Positions 21,044-30,439 of a stretch of 64,000 nt of DNA are shown here, one piece after another. Origin of the DNA: Pseudomonas sp. RIT-PI-S (GTDB taxonomy: Bacteria > Pseudomonadota > Gammaproteobacteria > Pseudomonadales > Pseudomonadaceae); the NCBI RefSeq assembly GCF_025642975.1, contig NZ_JANZKJ010000007.1:124001-188000 (forward strand), given 5' to 3'. The notes under the pieces were generated by a model. It did no database searches, was not told the origin of the DNA, and saw only the letters and a list, made by a program, of their open reading frames with translations. The translations under genes were made by a program, and so were the position numbers. Each line of letters opens with the position of its first letter. Within the stretch, counting starts at the first letter, position 1.

Positions 21044-21963
21044 ACTTTTTCAACCTCCGGGCGACCGAGCAGGCCGGTCGGGCGGAACAGCAACACCAGC
21101 ACGAGCAGGCCAAAGGCGACTACGTCTTTGTATTGGTCACCGAAGATGTCACCACCGAACGCTTCGGCTACGCCCAGCACCAGCCCGCCGAGCATGGCAC
21201 CGGGAATGCTGCCGATACCGCCCAACACCGCCGAGGTGAAGGCTTTGAGACCGACAAGGAAACCGGCGCTGGGGTTGATCACGCCGTACTGCATGCTCAG
21301 CAGCATGGCGGCGACCGCTGCCAGCGCGGCACCGATCACGAAGGTCAGAGCAATCACGCTGTTGGTATTGATGCCTAGCAGGCTCGCCATTTTCATATCT
21401 TCGGCGCAGGCGCGGCAGGCACGGCCCATGCGGGAGCGGGCGATGAATTGGGTCAGCCCATACATGGTCGCGACCGTGACCAGGAACACTAGAATCTGGA
21501 TATAAGACACCACCACTTCTTCCGAGCCGCCGGGCCCGAACGTCAGGTTGCCGGGAAGCAGGTTGGGAATGGCGAAGTTGCCGGAGCCTTGGGACAGCTG
21601 CACGGCGTTCTGCAGGAAGATGGACATGCCGATCGCCGAGATCAGCGGGATCAGGCGGTTACTGTTACGCAAGGGGCGATAGGCGACTCGCTCGATGCTG
21701 TAGCCATAGGCACTGGTCACCAGGATGGCCGCGGCGAAGCCGGCGATCATCAGCACGGGCAGGCTATGGATGCCTAGCATGGCCAGGCCGGCAAGGGCCA
21801 TGAATGCCACGTAGGAGCCAATCATATACACCTCGCCGTGGGCGAAGTTGATCATGCCGATAATGCCGTAGACCATGGTGTAGCCGATGGCGATCAAGGC
21901 GTAGGTACTGCCAACGGTCAAGCCGTTAACCAGCTGTTGCAGGTAGTGAAAAATATCGGGCAT
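21040..21963 (-). CDS. livH: Branched-chain amino-acid ABC transporter permease LivH
   Basis: 307-aa permease with eight membrane segments. The N-terminus [21 protein letters not shown] and the docking loop [19 protein letters not shown] are diagnostic, as is [20 protein letters not shown] near the C-terminus. The TAGGAGCG ribosome-binding site is strong. A 221 bp gap with a terminator separates it from livK, so the permease-ATPase genes are probably expressed at a lower level than the binding protein. Confidence 0.95.
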   Translation of the reverse strand: MPDIFHYLQQLVNGLTVGSTYALIAIGYTMVYGIIGMINFAHGEVYMIGSYVAFMALAGLAMLGIHSLPVLMIAGFAAAILVTSAYGYSIERVAYRPLRNSNRLIPLISAIGMSIFLQNAVQLSQGSGNFAIPNLLPGNLTFGPGGSEEVVVSYIQILVFLVTVATMYGLTQFIARSRMGRACRACAEDMKMASLLGINTNSVIALTFVIGAALAAVAAMLLSMQYGVINPSAGFLVGLKAFTSAVLGGIGSIPGAMLGGLVLGVAEAFGGDIFGDQYKDVVAFGLLVLVLLFRPTGLLGRPEVEKV

Positions 21964-22127
21964 TTGCCGCGCTCCTAAAAACCTGTCTGCATTTCTCCAG
22001 CGAGTCGGGTGGGGTGCGCACTCTCAGGGTGCGTTCAACCTCGTCTGCGTCCGGTGAACCGCCTGTAACGGTTTTAAGATTTTCAGGGAAAGCCTGCGCC
22101 GGATCTCGGCTCAGGCTTCGGTACTCG

Positions 22128-22160
22128 TAAAACAAAGCCCACTGCACGAAAGCAGTGGGC
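22128..22160 (-). terminator. Intrinsic terminator/attenuator after livK
   Basis: GCCCACTGC (22137-22145) pairs perfectly with GCAGTGGGC (22152-22160) around a six-base loop. On the minus strand it is followed by TTTGTTTTA. It lies 25 bp after the livK stop and before livH, so it can give more livK mRNA than livHMGF mRNA. Confidence 0.85.
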
Positions 22161-22184
22161 CTTGGGGAAACCGTAGCGCCGTGA

Positions 22185-23306
22185 TTACTTCGCTTCGGTT
22201 TTAGGTGCGTTGAAGTGCCATTCGTAGACCACGAACTGGAAGTTCTTCAGGTCGCCCTTGGCGTCGTAGCTCAGATCGCCCATTGGGGTTTTGAAGGTGC
22301 CGGCGTGGATGGCCTTGGCCACTTTCTCGGCGTCTTCGCTTTTAGCGGCTTGAATGCCGTCGGCGATGATCTGCACAGCGCTATAGGCGGGGAAAACGAA
22401 CGGGCCGCTCGGGTCTTCTTTCTTGTCCTTGAACGCCTGGGTCAGCGCCTGGTTGGCCGGGTCTTGATCGAAGGATTTAGGCAGGGTCACCAGCAAACCC
22501 TCGGAGGCATCGCCCGCGATTTGCGAGATGGAGTCGTTACCCACGCCTTCCGGGCCCATGAACTTGGCGTTCAGGCCTTTTTCCTTGGATTGACGGAGAA
22601 TCTGGCCCAGTTCCGGGTGGTAGCCGCCGTAGTAGACGAAGTCCACATTAGCCTGCTTGAGCTTGGCGATCAGCGAGGAGAAGTCCTTGTCGCCGGGGTT
22701 GATGGCTTCGAACAGGGCGACTTTCACCCCCTTGCTTTCGAGGGTTTGCTTCACCGCGGTGGCAATACCTTCGCCGTATTGCTGCTTGTCGTGGACAACA
22801 GCGACGATCTTGGGCTTCACGTGCTCGGCGATGTAGTTGCCCGCGGCCGGGCCTTGAGCGCTGTCCAGGCCGATGGTGCGGAATACGCCGTTGTAGTCAC
22901 CCTTGCTGGTGATATCCGGGCTGGTGGCGGCGGGCGTGATCATCAGCACGCCTTCATCTTTATACACGTCCAGTGCGGGCTGAGTGGAGCTGGAGCACAA
23001 GTGGCCGACCACGAACTTCACGCCGTCGTTCACCACCTTGTTAGCCACGGCCACGGCCTGCTTGGGGTCGCAGGCGTCGTCGTATTCCACGGCTTCGATC
23101 TTCTTGCCATCGACCCCGCCCTTGGCGTTGATCTGCTCGATTGCCATCTTGGCGCCGCGGAACTGCATGGCGCCGTATTCGGCTACCGGACCGGTCTTTG
23201 GCCCAGCGATACCGATTTTGATTGTGTCGGCGGCGAAGGAGTAACTAGCGGCACCGGCCAGTACCATGGCGGCGAACAGCTTGGACATCTTGGTAGTGTT
23301 GTGCAT
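22185..23306 (-). CDS. livK: Branched-chain amino-acid ABC transporter, periplasmic binding protein
   Basis: 373 aa. A Sec signal peptide ends at ASYSFA-A (about residue 25) and is followed by the Leu/Ile/Val-binding fold: DTIKIGIAGPKTGPVAEYG, then CDPKQAVAVANKVV, VVGHLCSSSTQPAL, and a C-terminal GDLKNFQFVVYEW. It delivers branched-chain amino acids to LivHM in the periplasm. Very similar proteins in Pseudomonas are called BraC. GTGGAG lies upstream of the ATG at 23306; a start at 23288 would only shorten the signal peptide. Confidence 0.95.
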   Translation of the reverse strand: MHNTTKMSKLFAAMVLAGAASYSFAADTIKIGIAGPKTGPVAEYGAMQFRGAKMAIEQINAKGGVDGKKIEAVEYDDACDPKQAVAVANKVVNDGVKFVVGHLCSSSTQPALDVYKDEGVLMITPAATSPDITSKGDYNGVFRTIGLDSAQGPAAGNYIAEHVKPKIVAVVHDKQQYGEGIATAVKQTLESKGVKVALFEAINPGDKDFSSLIAKLKQANVDFVYYGGYHPELGQILRQSKEKGLNAKFMGPEGVGNDSISQIAGDASEGLLVTLPKSFDQDPANQALTQAFKDKKEDPSGPFVFPAYSAVQIIADGIQAAKSEDAEKVAKAIHAGTFKTPMGDLSYDAKGDLKNFQFVVYEWHFNAPKTEAK

Positions 23307-23665
23307 AGGGCTCCACTCTCATGTTTTAGTTTTTATAGTCCGTTCGGCCGGGGCCGTGGACCGGGGTACTGCCGCCTGCCCTGGCAGGCTGCACCAGAAT
23401 CGACCACCCCGGCCAGCCCCTTGAGTATCACGAACGCAGTGTAGAGCGCGCGTCGTTCTCTTGAAAAGCTGGCCAGTTGCCGACTGCTGACGCCGTGTCG
23501 CTTAAATGAAAGTTTCTTATAGATTGCGAGCGGGCGTTTGCCGTTCATCGCGGTAACATCCCGAAAATGCGAGTGTTTCCTTGTGTAGCGGATATTGAAA
23601 CCGGGTTTTTCAGGAAAAGGGTTGCGGCTATCATAGGCGCCACTTCAGCCTCGCAGGCCCCCTTC
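23307..23665. other. Divergent intergenic region livK / DUF2288 gene
   Basis: This 359 bp stretch holds the upstream regions of livK (minus) and the DUF2288 gene (plus). Its livK-proximal part is GC-rich with short imperfect stems (GGCCGGGGCC near 23346). A minus-strand open frame at 23333-23548 has no family-like sequence. I see no clear sigma-70 pair or operator. Confidence 0.4.
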
Positions 23666-23971
23666 ATGACACAACAGACAAGCACCCTCTATGCCAAGCT
23701 GCTAGGGGAGACGGCAAGAATTAGTTGGCAAGAGTTACAGCCCTTTTTTGCCAAGGGTGCACTCTTGTGGGTCGCCCCAGCGGTGGACCTTATCCGAGTG
23801 GCTGAGGCCATGGCCGATAACGACAAATCGCAAGTTAGCGCCTGGCTAGAGGCCGGCGACCTGCAGAAAGTAGGAGAAGGGTTGGCGGCAGAGCTGCTGG
23901 AACGCGAGCCAGAGCTGTGGGCGGTCGTCGTGTCTCCCTGGGTGTTGTTCCAAGAAAGGGCATCCAGCTAG
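23666..23971 (+). CDS. DUF2288 family protein
   Basis: A 101-aa cytoplasmic protein of the DUF2288 family, recognised by TLYAKLLGETARISWQELQPFFA near the N-terminus, ALLWVAPAVDLIRVAEAMADN, and LLEREPELWAVVVSPWVLFQ at the C-terminus. Function is unknown. The ATG at 23666 begins the conserved part; an upstream in-frame start at 23567 adds 33 residues without family character. Confidence 0.85.
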   Translation: MTQQTSTLYAKLLGETARISWQELQPFFAKGALLWVAPAVDLIRVAEAMADNDKSQVSAWLEAGDLQKVGEGLAAELLEREPELWAVVVSPWVLFQERASS

Positions 23972-24035
23972 GGCGATGCGCTATTTGAGTGCGGCGGCGG
24001 TGGCTGCCCATTGCGGGTGCCACCGCTGGCGCCGG

Positions 24036-26876
24036 TCAGCCAGCCACCAACACCCGAATCGCTTCCAGCCGCAAGGCGGCCTTGGCCAGCATGGCCATGC
24101 CTTGCTCGCGTTGGTCGCGCAGTGCCTGAATCTCGCTTTCACGTACGCTGGGGTTCTTCTCGCGCAGCGCAGTCAGACGGGCGATCTCTTCGTCCAGCTC
24201 GGCGGCAAGCCGACGTTGCGCCTCGGCCACGCGTTCGGCATGTCGGGGCGCTACCTTGGCTTCGGCGCCGTTGATCCGAGGGGCTAGGGCGTCGCGCTGG
24301 GCCTGGATAAACTTGTTCGCGCTGCCTTTCGGCACGCTTTCAAGCTGGTCGTTGAGCGTTTCGAAGGCCACGCGTGGCGAGAGGTCGTTGCCGTTGCCGT
24401 CGAGCAGGCAGCGCAGTGCCATCGGTGGCAAGAAGCGGCCCAGTTGCAGGGCGCGCGGCGCCACCGCTTCGCTGACGTACAGTAGCTCGAGTAGCACGGT
24501 GCCTGGCTTGAGCGCCTTGTTCTTGATCAGCGCCACGGCGGTGTTGCCCATGGAGCCGGACAGCACCAGGTCCATGCCTCCCTGAACCATCGGGTGTTCC
24601 CAGGTCAGGAATTGCATGTCTTCGCGTGACAGCGCCTGCTGCCGGTCATAGGTAATGGTCACGCCTTCGTCGTCGCCGAGCGGGAAGCTGGCATCGAGCA
24701 TTTTTTCGCTGGGCTTGAGCACCAGGGCGTTTTCCGAATGGTCTTCGCTGTCGATACCAAAGGCGTCGAACAGGGTTTCCATATAGATAGGCAAGGCGAA
24801 CTGGTCGTCCTGTTCGTCGATCGCCTCCACCAGCGCCTGCCCTTCGCCCGCGCCGCCTGAGTTGAGTTCCAACAGCCGGTCGCGACCACTATGCAGTTCG
24901 GCTTCCAGGCGTTCGCGCTCGGCCCGTGCCTCGACGATCAACGCATCGAAAGCGGCATCGCTGCCGTCGTCGAGTTGCGCTTGCAGCTGTTCGCCGTAGC
25001 GGTGCTGCAAGGTGTTGCCGGTGGGGCAGGTATTAAGGAAGGCGTTGAGCGCTTCGTGATACCAGCGGAATTGCCGTGCCTGGGCAGTACCGGCCAGGTA
25101 CGGCACGTGAAGTTGGATGACGTGCTTCTGGCCGATCCGGTCCAGACGGCCGATGCGTTGCTCGAGCAGGTCCGGGTGGGCGGGCAGGTCGAACAGCACC
25201 AGGTGGTGCGCAAACTGGAAGTTGCGACCTTCCGAGCCGATTTCCGAGCAGATCAGTACTTGCGCGCCGTATTCCTCATCGGCGAAGTAAGCGGCGGCGC
25301 GGTCGCGTTCGAGGATGCTCATGCCTTCATGGAAGGTGGTCGAAGGGATCCCCGAGCGCACGCGCAGGGCGTCTTCCAGGTCCATGGCCGTTTCGGCCTT
25401 GGCACAGATCACCAGCACCTTGACCTTCTTCAATCCCTTGAGGGTGTCGATCAGCCAGCTAACCCGCGGGTCGAAGCGCCACCAGCGGTCCTCGTCACCT
25501 TCGCTCTGGTTGCGTTGCAGGGTGCGCTCAGGGTGCAGGGCCGCAGCCCCGGCGAGCTCCGCGTATTGCGCGGGCGCCTCGAGGGCATGGTGATGCAGTT
25601 CGCGCTCCGGGAAGCCCTGGATCGCTGCACGGGTGTTGCGGAACAGCACGCGGCCGGTGCCGTGGCGGTCGAGCAGTTCGCGAATCAGGCGTGCGCTGGC
25701 TTCAACGTCGCCGTCCTGCACCGCGCCGAGCAGCGCTTCGCCTTCGGCGCCGAGGAAGGCATGGATGGTCTTGTGCGCGCTTTCCGAAAGACGGCCCTGT
25801 TCCAGCAGCTCCTGCACGGCTTCGGCCACTGGCCGGTAATGCTCGCTTTCGTGGCGGAAGGCTTCCAGGTCGTGGAAGCGGTTCGGGTCCAGCAGGCGCA
25901 GCCGCGCGAAGTGGCTGTCCAGGCCCAGTTGCTCAGGGGTGGCAGTGAGCAGCAGCACGCCAGGTATCACCTGCGCGAGCTGTTCTACCAGCGCATATTG
26001 CGGGCTGACCTGATCGGGGTGCCAAACCAGGTGGTGCGCTTCGTCGACCACCAGCAGGTCCCAGCCGGCTGCGAAGAGCGCGTCCTGGGCTTTTTCCGAG
26101 CGGGTCAGCCACTCCAGCGACACCAATGCCAGTTGCGCGTCCTCGAAGGGGTTGCTGGCATCGCTTTCGAGGAAGCGTTCGGCATCGAACAGCGCCACCT
26201 GCAGGTTGAAGCGCCGGCGCATCTCGACCAGCCATTGGTGCTGGAGGTTTTCCGGCACCAGGATCAGCACACGGCTGGCGCGGCCGCTAAGCAGCTGCCG
26301 GTGGATCACCAGGCCCGCTTCGATGGTCTTGCCCAGGCCCACTTCGTCGGCAAGCAGTACCCGAGGCGCGATACGGTCGGCGACTTCACGGGCGATGTGC
26401 AGTTGGTGCGCGATAGGCTGCGCGCGAACGCCGCCCAAGCCCCACAGCGGAGACTGGATCAGCCGGCTGGCGTGCTGCAGGGTGTTGTAGCGCAGAGAAA
26501 ACCACGCCAGCGGGTCGATTTGCCCGGCGAACAGGCGGTCACTGGGCAGGCGGAATTGAATGAAGTTCGACAGCTGGGTTTCTGGCAGGGTGCGTGGCTG
26601 ATGCTGGGCATCGAAGCCGTGATACACCAGCAGGCCGTCCACGTCCTCGACTTCCCGGACAGTGAGCTTCCAGTTCTCGAAGTGAGTGATGACATCCCCT
26701 GGGGAGAATCGCACCCGGGTCAGAGGCGCATTGCGCAGCGCGTATTGGCGGGTGTCGCCGGTGGAAGGGTAGAGCACCGTGAGCAGGCGGCCATCCTGGG
26801 CGATCACCGTGCCCAGGCCGAGCTCCGCTTCGCTGTCGCTGATCCAGCGTTGTCCCGGTTGATACTGCTGCGCCAT
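24036..26876 (-). CDS. rapA: RNA polymerase recycling ATPase RapA
   Basis: RapA (HepA) is a Swi2/Snf2-type ATPase bound to RNA polymerase that helps recycle stalled polymerase. The 946-aa length is typical. N-terminal Tudor-like domains ([17 protein letters not shown]...) cover about residues 1-110. Walker A is [13 protein letters not shown] near 177, the DEAH box is [11 protein letters not shown] near 280 and helicase motif VI includes [11 protein letters not shown] near 585. The C-terminal coiled-coil [21 protein letters not shown] is also family-typical. It is a single gene. Confidence 0.96.
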   Translation of the reverse strand: MAQQYQPGQRWISDSEAELGLGTVIAQDGRLLTVLYPSTGDTRQYALRNAPLTRVRFSPGDVITHFENWKLTVREVEDVDGLLVYHGFDAQHQPRTLPETQLSNFIQFRLPSDRLFAGQIDPLAWFSLRYNTLQHASRLIQSPLWGLGGVRAQPIAHQLHIAREVADRIAPRVLLADEVGLGKTIEAGLVIHRQLLSGRASRVLILVPENLQHQWLVEMRRRFNLQVALFDAERFLESDASNPFEDAQLALVSLEWLTRSEKAQDALFAAGWDLLVVDEAHHLVWHPDQVSPQYALVEQLAQVIPGVLLLTATPEQLGLDSHFARLRLLDPNRFHDLEAFRHESEHYRPVAEAVQELLEQGRLSESAHKTIHAFLGAEGEALLGAVQDGDVEASARLIRELLDRHGTGRVLFRNTRAAIQGFPERELHHHALEAPAQYAELAGAAALHPERTLQRNQSEGDEDRWWRFDPRVSWLIDTLKGLKKVKVLVICAKAETAMDLEDALRVRSGIPSTTFHEGMSILERDRAAAYFADEEYGAQVLICSEIGSEGRNFQFAHHLVLFDLPAHPDLLEQRIGRLDRIGQKHVIQLHVPYLAGTAQARQFRWYHEALNAFLNTCPTGNTLQHRYGEQLQAQLDDGSDAAFDALIVEARAERERLEAELHSGRDRLLELNSGGAGEGQALVEAIDEQDDQFALPIYMETLFDAFGIDSEDHSENALVLKPSEKMLDASFPLGDDEGVTITYDRQQALSREDMQFLTWEHPMVQGGMDLVLSGSMGNTAVALIKNKALKPGTVLLELLYVSEAVAPRALQLGRFLPPMALRCLLDGNGNDLSPRVAFETLNDQLESVPKGSANKFIQAQRDALAPRINGAEAKVAPRHAERVAEAQRRLAAELDEEIARLTALREKNPSVRESEIQALRDQREQGMAMLAKAALRLEAIRVLVAG

Positions 26877-27108
26877 GCCTTACTCCGCCTGCCAAAAGCC
26901 GAGGATTCTAACGGATCGCCAAGAGAGAACCAAAGTTGCCTGGCGCAATTGTAGTCCAGCTATGCCAAAGGGCTGCCGAAGCTTGGCCAGAGGGAGCCGA
27001 CGATTGGCCTCAAGTTCGCCGCCGCTGCGCCGATAATCCAGCTAGCCAGTGCTCCGTCAGCCACGCCTGGCCATGAGTGGAGCGATCAACCAGGTGCCTG
27101 GAGGCGAG

Positions 27109-27435
27109 ATGATTTCACCCGTGACACTGCAGCCGTTCGTGCCGATCAACCCCCAGCTCGATCCGGTCAAGCCGACCCCAGATATTCCTCCGGTGGGCCC
27201 GGTGCAAGCACCTTCGGCCGAAACGGACATCGACCTGCGCAACCGCGAGCGTGAGGAGGCGGCGCTGTTGTTGCGTGAGCATGAGCAACGCCGCCGCCGG
27301 CAGCCGCAAAGCGAGGACGAGCAGGCGCTGTTGGTGGTACCGGGAGATGAGCTCAATGCCGATAACACCGTGCCCGCCGTGCCGCTGATGGACGCCCCCG
27401 CCAGACAGGGCTTGTGGGTTGACCTTGAAGTGTGA
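27109..27435 (+). CDS. Conserved small proline- and charge-rich protein, unknown function
   Basis: 108 aa from the ATG at 27109, which has an excellent GGAGG ribosome-binding site. The N-terminal half is Pro-rich (VPINPQLDPVKPTPDIPPVGP), the middle a basic/acidic helix with EREEAALLLREHEQRRRR, and there are no membrane segments or cysteines. It resembles a hypothetical protein I associate with other Pseudomonas genomes. An upstream in-frame start at 27049 is less likely. No function can be proposed. Confidence 0.6.
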   Translation: MISPVTLQPFVPINPQLDPVKPTPDIPPVGPVQAPSAETDIDLRNREREEAALLLREHEQRRRRQPQSEDEQALLVVPGDELNADNTVPAVPLMDAPARQGLWVDLEV

Positions 27436-27493
27436 CTGGCCAGCGCCGCGATGACGCGCGATGATACAGCCACCTTTGACTGACATCACGACC

Positions 27494-27652
27494 ATGAGCC
27501 AGGACAACAACTTGCTGGATTTCGCCGCTGAGCGCGCCCGCCGCCAGCACGACTTGAACGACAAGCGCCTTGCTGAGGTTCGCCGCGCCTTCGAGCAGGC
27601 CATGCCCATGGCGGGCAAGAAAAAGCCTAAGAAAAAACCGAAAAAGCGTTGA
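27494..27652 (+). CDS. Conserved very small basic protein, unknown function
   Basis: 52 aa. The N-terminal part is a charged helix (NNLLDFAAERARRQHDLNDK) and the C-terminus is strongly basic with a KKKPKKKPKKR tail that could bind nucleic acid or a phosphorylated partner; that is inference. It follows the 108-aa gene by 58 bp and is ended by a strong terminator 93 bp downstream, so it is probably a real transcription unit. The start at ATG 27494 is chosen over 27461 because the extension is not family-like. Confidence 0.6.
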   Translation: MSQDNNLLDFAAERARRQHDLNDKRLAEVRRAFEQAMPMAGKKKPKKKPKKR

Positions 27653-27745
27653 CCTCGGTCAGCTCCCGGAATCGCGCTGGGCGTTAATGTTTGTGCCTCG
27701 AGGCAGCGGAACCCCACTGTCCTCGGGCACGCAAGGCATTTTATA

Positions 27746-27769
27746 GGCGGCTTCGGCCGCCTTTTTTTT
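27746..27769 (+). terminator. Intrinsic terminator
   Basis: GGCGGC-TTCG-GCCGCC stem-loop with a stable UUCG tetraloop followed by eight T. It ends plus-strand transcription from the small genes upstream. The rest of the 248 bp gap, up to the MaoC stop at 27901, shows nothing recognisable. Confidence 0.92.
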
Positions 27770-27900
27770 GCCTCAGGGTAAGCGGTGTGGCCGAAGCTCG
27801 TGCAGGTGATTTCAGGGCCGCCCCGCAAGCTTTTATAGGCGCTGGCGAAACCTGCGAACGGCCCCGCCCGATTCCTGCCGGTATTGGGCCGGCGTGGCAG

Positions 27901-28371
27901 CTAACCGACGGTAATCGGCGGCAGTTCGGCCAGGGTCACGGTCTGCGGCTTGCGCGGCGCGAGAATCTCAGCCTCGCCATCGACCACCAGCTCATCGCGC
28001 TGGTTGAACACGCGGGTGGCGATCCGGACCTTGAACTTGGGTAGTTTTTCCAGGATTTCCAGGCGCACGGTCAGGGTGTCGCCCAGCTTTACCGGCTTTT
28101 CGAAGGTCATTTGCTGCCCCAGGTAGATCGTGCCGGGGCCAGGCAGCTCACAAGCGACGGCGGCGCTGATCAGCGCGCCACTGAACATGCCATGGGCAAT
28201 GCGCTCTTTGAACAGCGAACGAGCGGCGTAGTCGGCGTCCAGGTGGACCGGGTTACGGTCCCCGGACAGGGACGCGAACAGCTGGATGTCCCGCTCCTCG
28301 ACCGTCCGGGTGTAGCTGGCGGTCTGGCCGACCTCGAGGGCCTCGTAAGGCGTGTTGGTGCTTTCGGTCAT
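27901..28371 (-). CDS. MaoC-like (R)-specific enoyl-CoA hydratase, PhaJ-like
   Basis: 156 aa with the hot-dog hydratase motif: FASLSGDRNPVHLDADYA (the Asp and His of the catalytic pair) at about residues 35-52, and AHGMFSGALISAAV, which follows it in this family. It converts trans-2-enoyl-CoA to (R)-3-hydroxyacyl-CoA, linking beta-oxidation to polyhydroxyalkanoate synthesis. The length and sequence resemble PhaJ4-type proteins. It is divergent from fadD2, so both act on fatty acyl-CoAs. The ATG at 28371 is used because the longer frame to 28482 is non-conserved. Confidence 0.85.
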   Translation of the reverse strand: MTESTNTPYEALEVGQTASYTRTVEERDIQLFASLSGDRNPVHLDADYAARSLFKERIAHGMFSGALISAAVACELPGPGTIYLGQQMTFEKPVKLGDTLTVRLEILEKLPKFKVRIATRVFNQRDELVVDGEAEILAPRKPQTVTLAELPPITVG

Positions 28372-28546
28372 GGAGGCGTGATCCTGTTCGCGTAAAGGGG
28401 CGTAGTGTATCGCCATGTGGCTTGGCCTTATCAATTCAGGATGTAAATAACGCATGCCCGGCGATTGCCATGTGTGCCGCACCTGCTACTTTCGCCTCAA
28501 GGCTGCGCTGGCATGAAGCCCGCCACCCAAGCAGGGGAAAACAACA

Positions 28547-30265
28547 ATGCAACCTGACTTCTGGAACGACAAGCGCCCCCGTGGGGTTCCCTCCGCCATC
28601 GACTTCACGGCATGGGGCTCGGTGGTCGACGTATTTCAACATTCCTGTAGGACCTTCGCCGACAAGCCCGCCTTCAGCAACCTGGGCCGCACCCTCACCT
28701 ATGCGGAACTCGAGCGCGAGGCGGTGGCCTTCGCTTCCTGGCTGCAGCAGCATACTGACCTGATACCGGGCGACCGCATCGCCGTGCAGCTGCCCAACGT
28801 GCTGCAGTACCCCGTCGCGGTGTTTGGCGCATTGTGCGCAGGGCTGATCGTGGTCAACACGAACCCGCTGTATACGGCCCGGGAGATGCGCCATCAATTC
28901 AAGGACTCCGGTGCCCGCGCATTGGTGTACCTGAACCTGTTCGGCGACCGCGTGCAGGAGGTCGTGGCCGATACGCCGATCGAATACCTGATCGAAGCGC
29001 GCATGGGCGACCTGCTGCCGCCGGCCAAGGGCTGGTTGGTGAACATGGCGGTGGCCCGCTTCAAGAAAATGGTCCCTACCTATCGGCTGCCCCAGGCGAT
29101 GCGCTTTAACGAAGCGCTGCGGGTTGGCCGCAAGGGCGCGATCACGCCAGTGCCGCTGCGCCGGGAAGACATCGCCGTGCTGCAATACACCGGCGGCACT
29201 ACTGGCCAGGCGAAGGGCGCGATGCTGACCCACGGCAACCTGCTGGCCAACATGCAGCAGATGCAGGCCTGGTTCGCCCAGCTTGGGCCCAGCGGTGAAC
29301 GTTTGATGCGCGAGGGCGAAGAAACCGCCATCGCGCCGTTGCCGCTCTACCATATCTACGCGTTCACCGCGAACTGCATGTGCATGATGGTCACTGGCAA
29401 CCATAGTGTGCTCATCACCAACCCCCGGGATATCCCTGCCTTCGTCAAGGAGCTTTCTCGCTGGAAGTTCAGCTCGCTGGTGGGCCTTAACACGCTGTTC
29501 GTCGCCCTGATGGACCACCCCGGTTTCGCCACCCTGGATTTCTCCAGCCTGAAGGTGACCAATTCCGGCGGCACCGCGCTGGTCAAGGCTACGGCAGACC
29601 GCTGGGAGGCGCTGACCGGTTGCCGTATTTCCGAGGGCTATGGCCTGACCGAAACCTCGCCGGTGGTCAGCACCAACCCTTATGGTCAGGCCGCGCGCCT
29701 GGGAACGGTGGGCCTGCCAGCGGTCGGCACGGCGGTGAAGGTGATCAACGAGAACGGCGAGGAGTTGCCCCTCGGGGAGCCAGGCGAACTGTGCGTGCAG
29801 GGCCCGCAGGTGATGAAAGGCTACTGGCAGCGGCCGGAGGCGACCGCCGAAGCCATCGACAGCCAGGGTTGGCTCAAGACCGGCGACATCGCGGTGATCG
29901 AGGCGGACGGCTTCGTGCGGATCGTCGATCGCAAGAAAGACATGATCATCGTCTCAGGCTTCAACGTTTACCCCAATGAGGTGGAAGAGGTGGTGATGGC
30001 GCACCCGCAGGTGCTCAACTGCGCCGCTATCGGGGTTCCCGACAACCGCACCGGTGAAGCCATTCGCCTGTTCGTGGTGCCCCGCGAGGGAACCGTCGAT
30101 ATCGAAGCGCTGAGTGCCTGGTGCCGCGAGAACCTCGCCGCTTACAAGGTGCCGCGGCAGATCGTGGTGCGCGACAGCCTGCCGATGACCCCGGTCGGCA
30201 AGATCCTGCGTCGCGCCCTGCGCGACGAGATAGCGGTTCCAGCCGGCACTGCTGCCAGCGTTTAG
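28547..30265 (+). CDS. fadD2: Long-chain fatty-acid-CoA ligase FadD2
   Basis: 572-aa acyl-adenylate-forming enzyme that activates fatty acids to acyl-CoA at the inner membrane. The ATP loop is YTGGTTGQAKGAML near residue 215, followed by GYGLTETSP near 365, and the C-terminal lysine region is GKILRR. It and the following gene are tandem paralogues sharing long stretches such as QHTDLxPGDRIAVQLPNVLQYPVAVFGA, so they arose by duplication. The first of the pair in P. putida is called fadD2, the second fadD1, and I follow that. Confidence 0.9.
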   Translation: MQPDFWNDKRPRGVPSAIDFTAWGSVVDVFQHSCRTFADKPAFSNLGRTLTYAELEREAVAFASWLQQHTDLIPGDRIAVQLPNVLQYPVAVFGALCAGLIVVNTNPLYTAREMRHQFKDSGARALVYLNLFGDRVQEVVADTPIEYLIEARMGDLLPPAKGWLVNMAVARFKKMVPTYRLPQAMRFNEALRVGRKGAITPVPLRREDIAVLQYTGGTTGQAKGAMLTHGNLLANMQQMQAWFAQLGPSGERLMREGEETAIAPLPLYHIYAFTANCMCMMVTGNHSVLITNPRDIPAFVKELSRWKFSSLVGLNTLFVALMDHPGFATLDFSSLKVTNSGGTALVKATADRWEALTGCRISEGYGLTETSPVVSTNPYGQAARLGTVGLPAVGTAVKVINENGEELPLGEPGELCVQGPQVMKGYWQRPEATAEAIDSQGWLKTGDIAVIEADGFVRIVDRKKDMIIVSGFNVYPNEVEEVVMAHPQVLNCAAIGVPDNRTGEAIRLFVVPREGTVDIEALSAWCRENLAAYKVPRQIVVRDSLPMTPVGKILRRALRDEIAVPAGTAASV

Positions 30266-30320
30266 TGCATTTACTCTAAACGTGACCGTACAGCCTCGTT
30301 TGGTTTCAAACATGACCTCG

Positions 30321-30336
30321 GAGCCCGGTCGGGCTC
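30321..30336 (+). terminator. Possible weak terminator between fadD2 and fadD1
   Basis: GAGCCC-GGTC-GGGCTC forms a 6 bp stem 56 bp after the fadD2 stop; a short T stretch follows only 8 bp later. It could be a partial stop or a processing site. The 174 bp gap also holds a fadD1-proximal AT-rich patch near 30375-30405 that may be its promoter. Confidence 0.35.
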
Positions 30337-30439
30337 TAGGCGGTCTTTCGCAAAGCTGATAATCTCGGCCCGCTTTTCAACATATCTATAAAAATCGCAT
30401 CAAATGCGGTGATCTCGCTGCACGAGGAGCAGGGTTCCC

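Noticed and set aside
22215-23444. A 409-codon plus-strand frame opposite livK
   Set aside because: Shadow of livK, whose signal peptide and ligand-binding motifs are clear.
24891-26954. A 687-codon plus-strand frame opposite rapA
   Set aside because: Shadow of rapA, whose Walker A and DEAH motifs are intact on the minus strand.
30298-30311. GTTTG-N4-CAAAC as a PsrA site upstream of fadD1
   Set aside because: The arms are in the opposite order to the PsrA consensus (CAAAC-N-GTTTG), and 5 bp arms can occur by chance.
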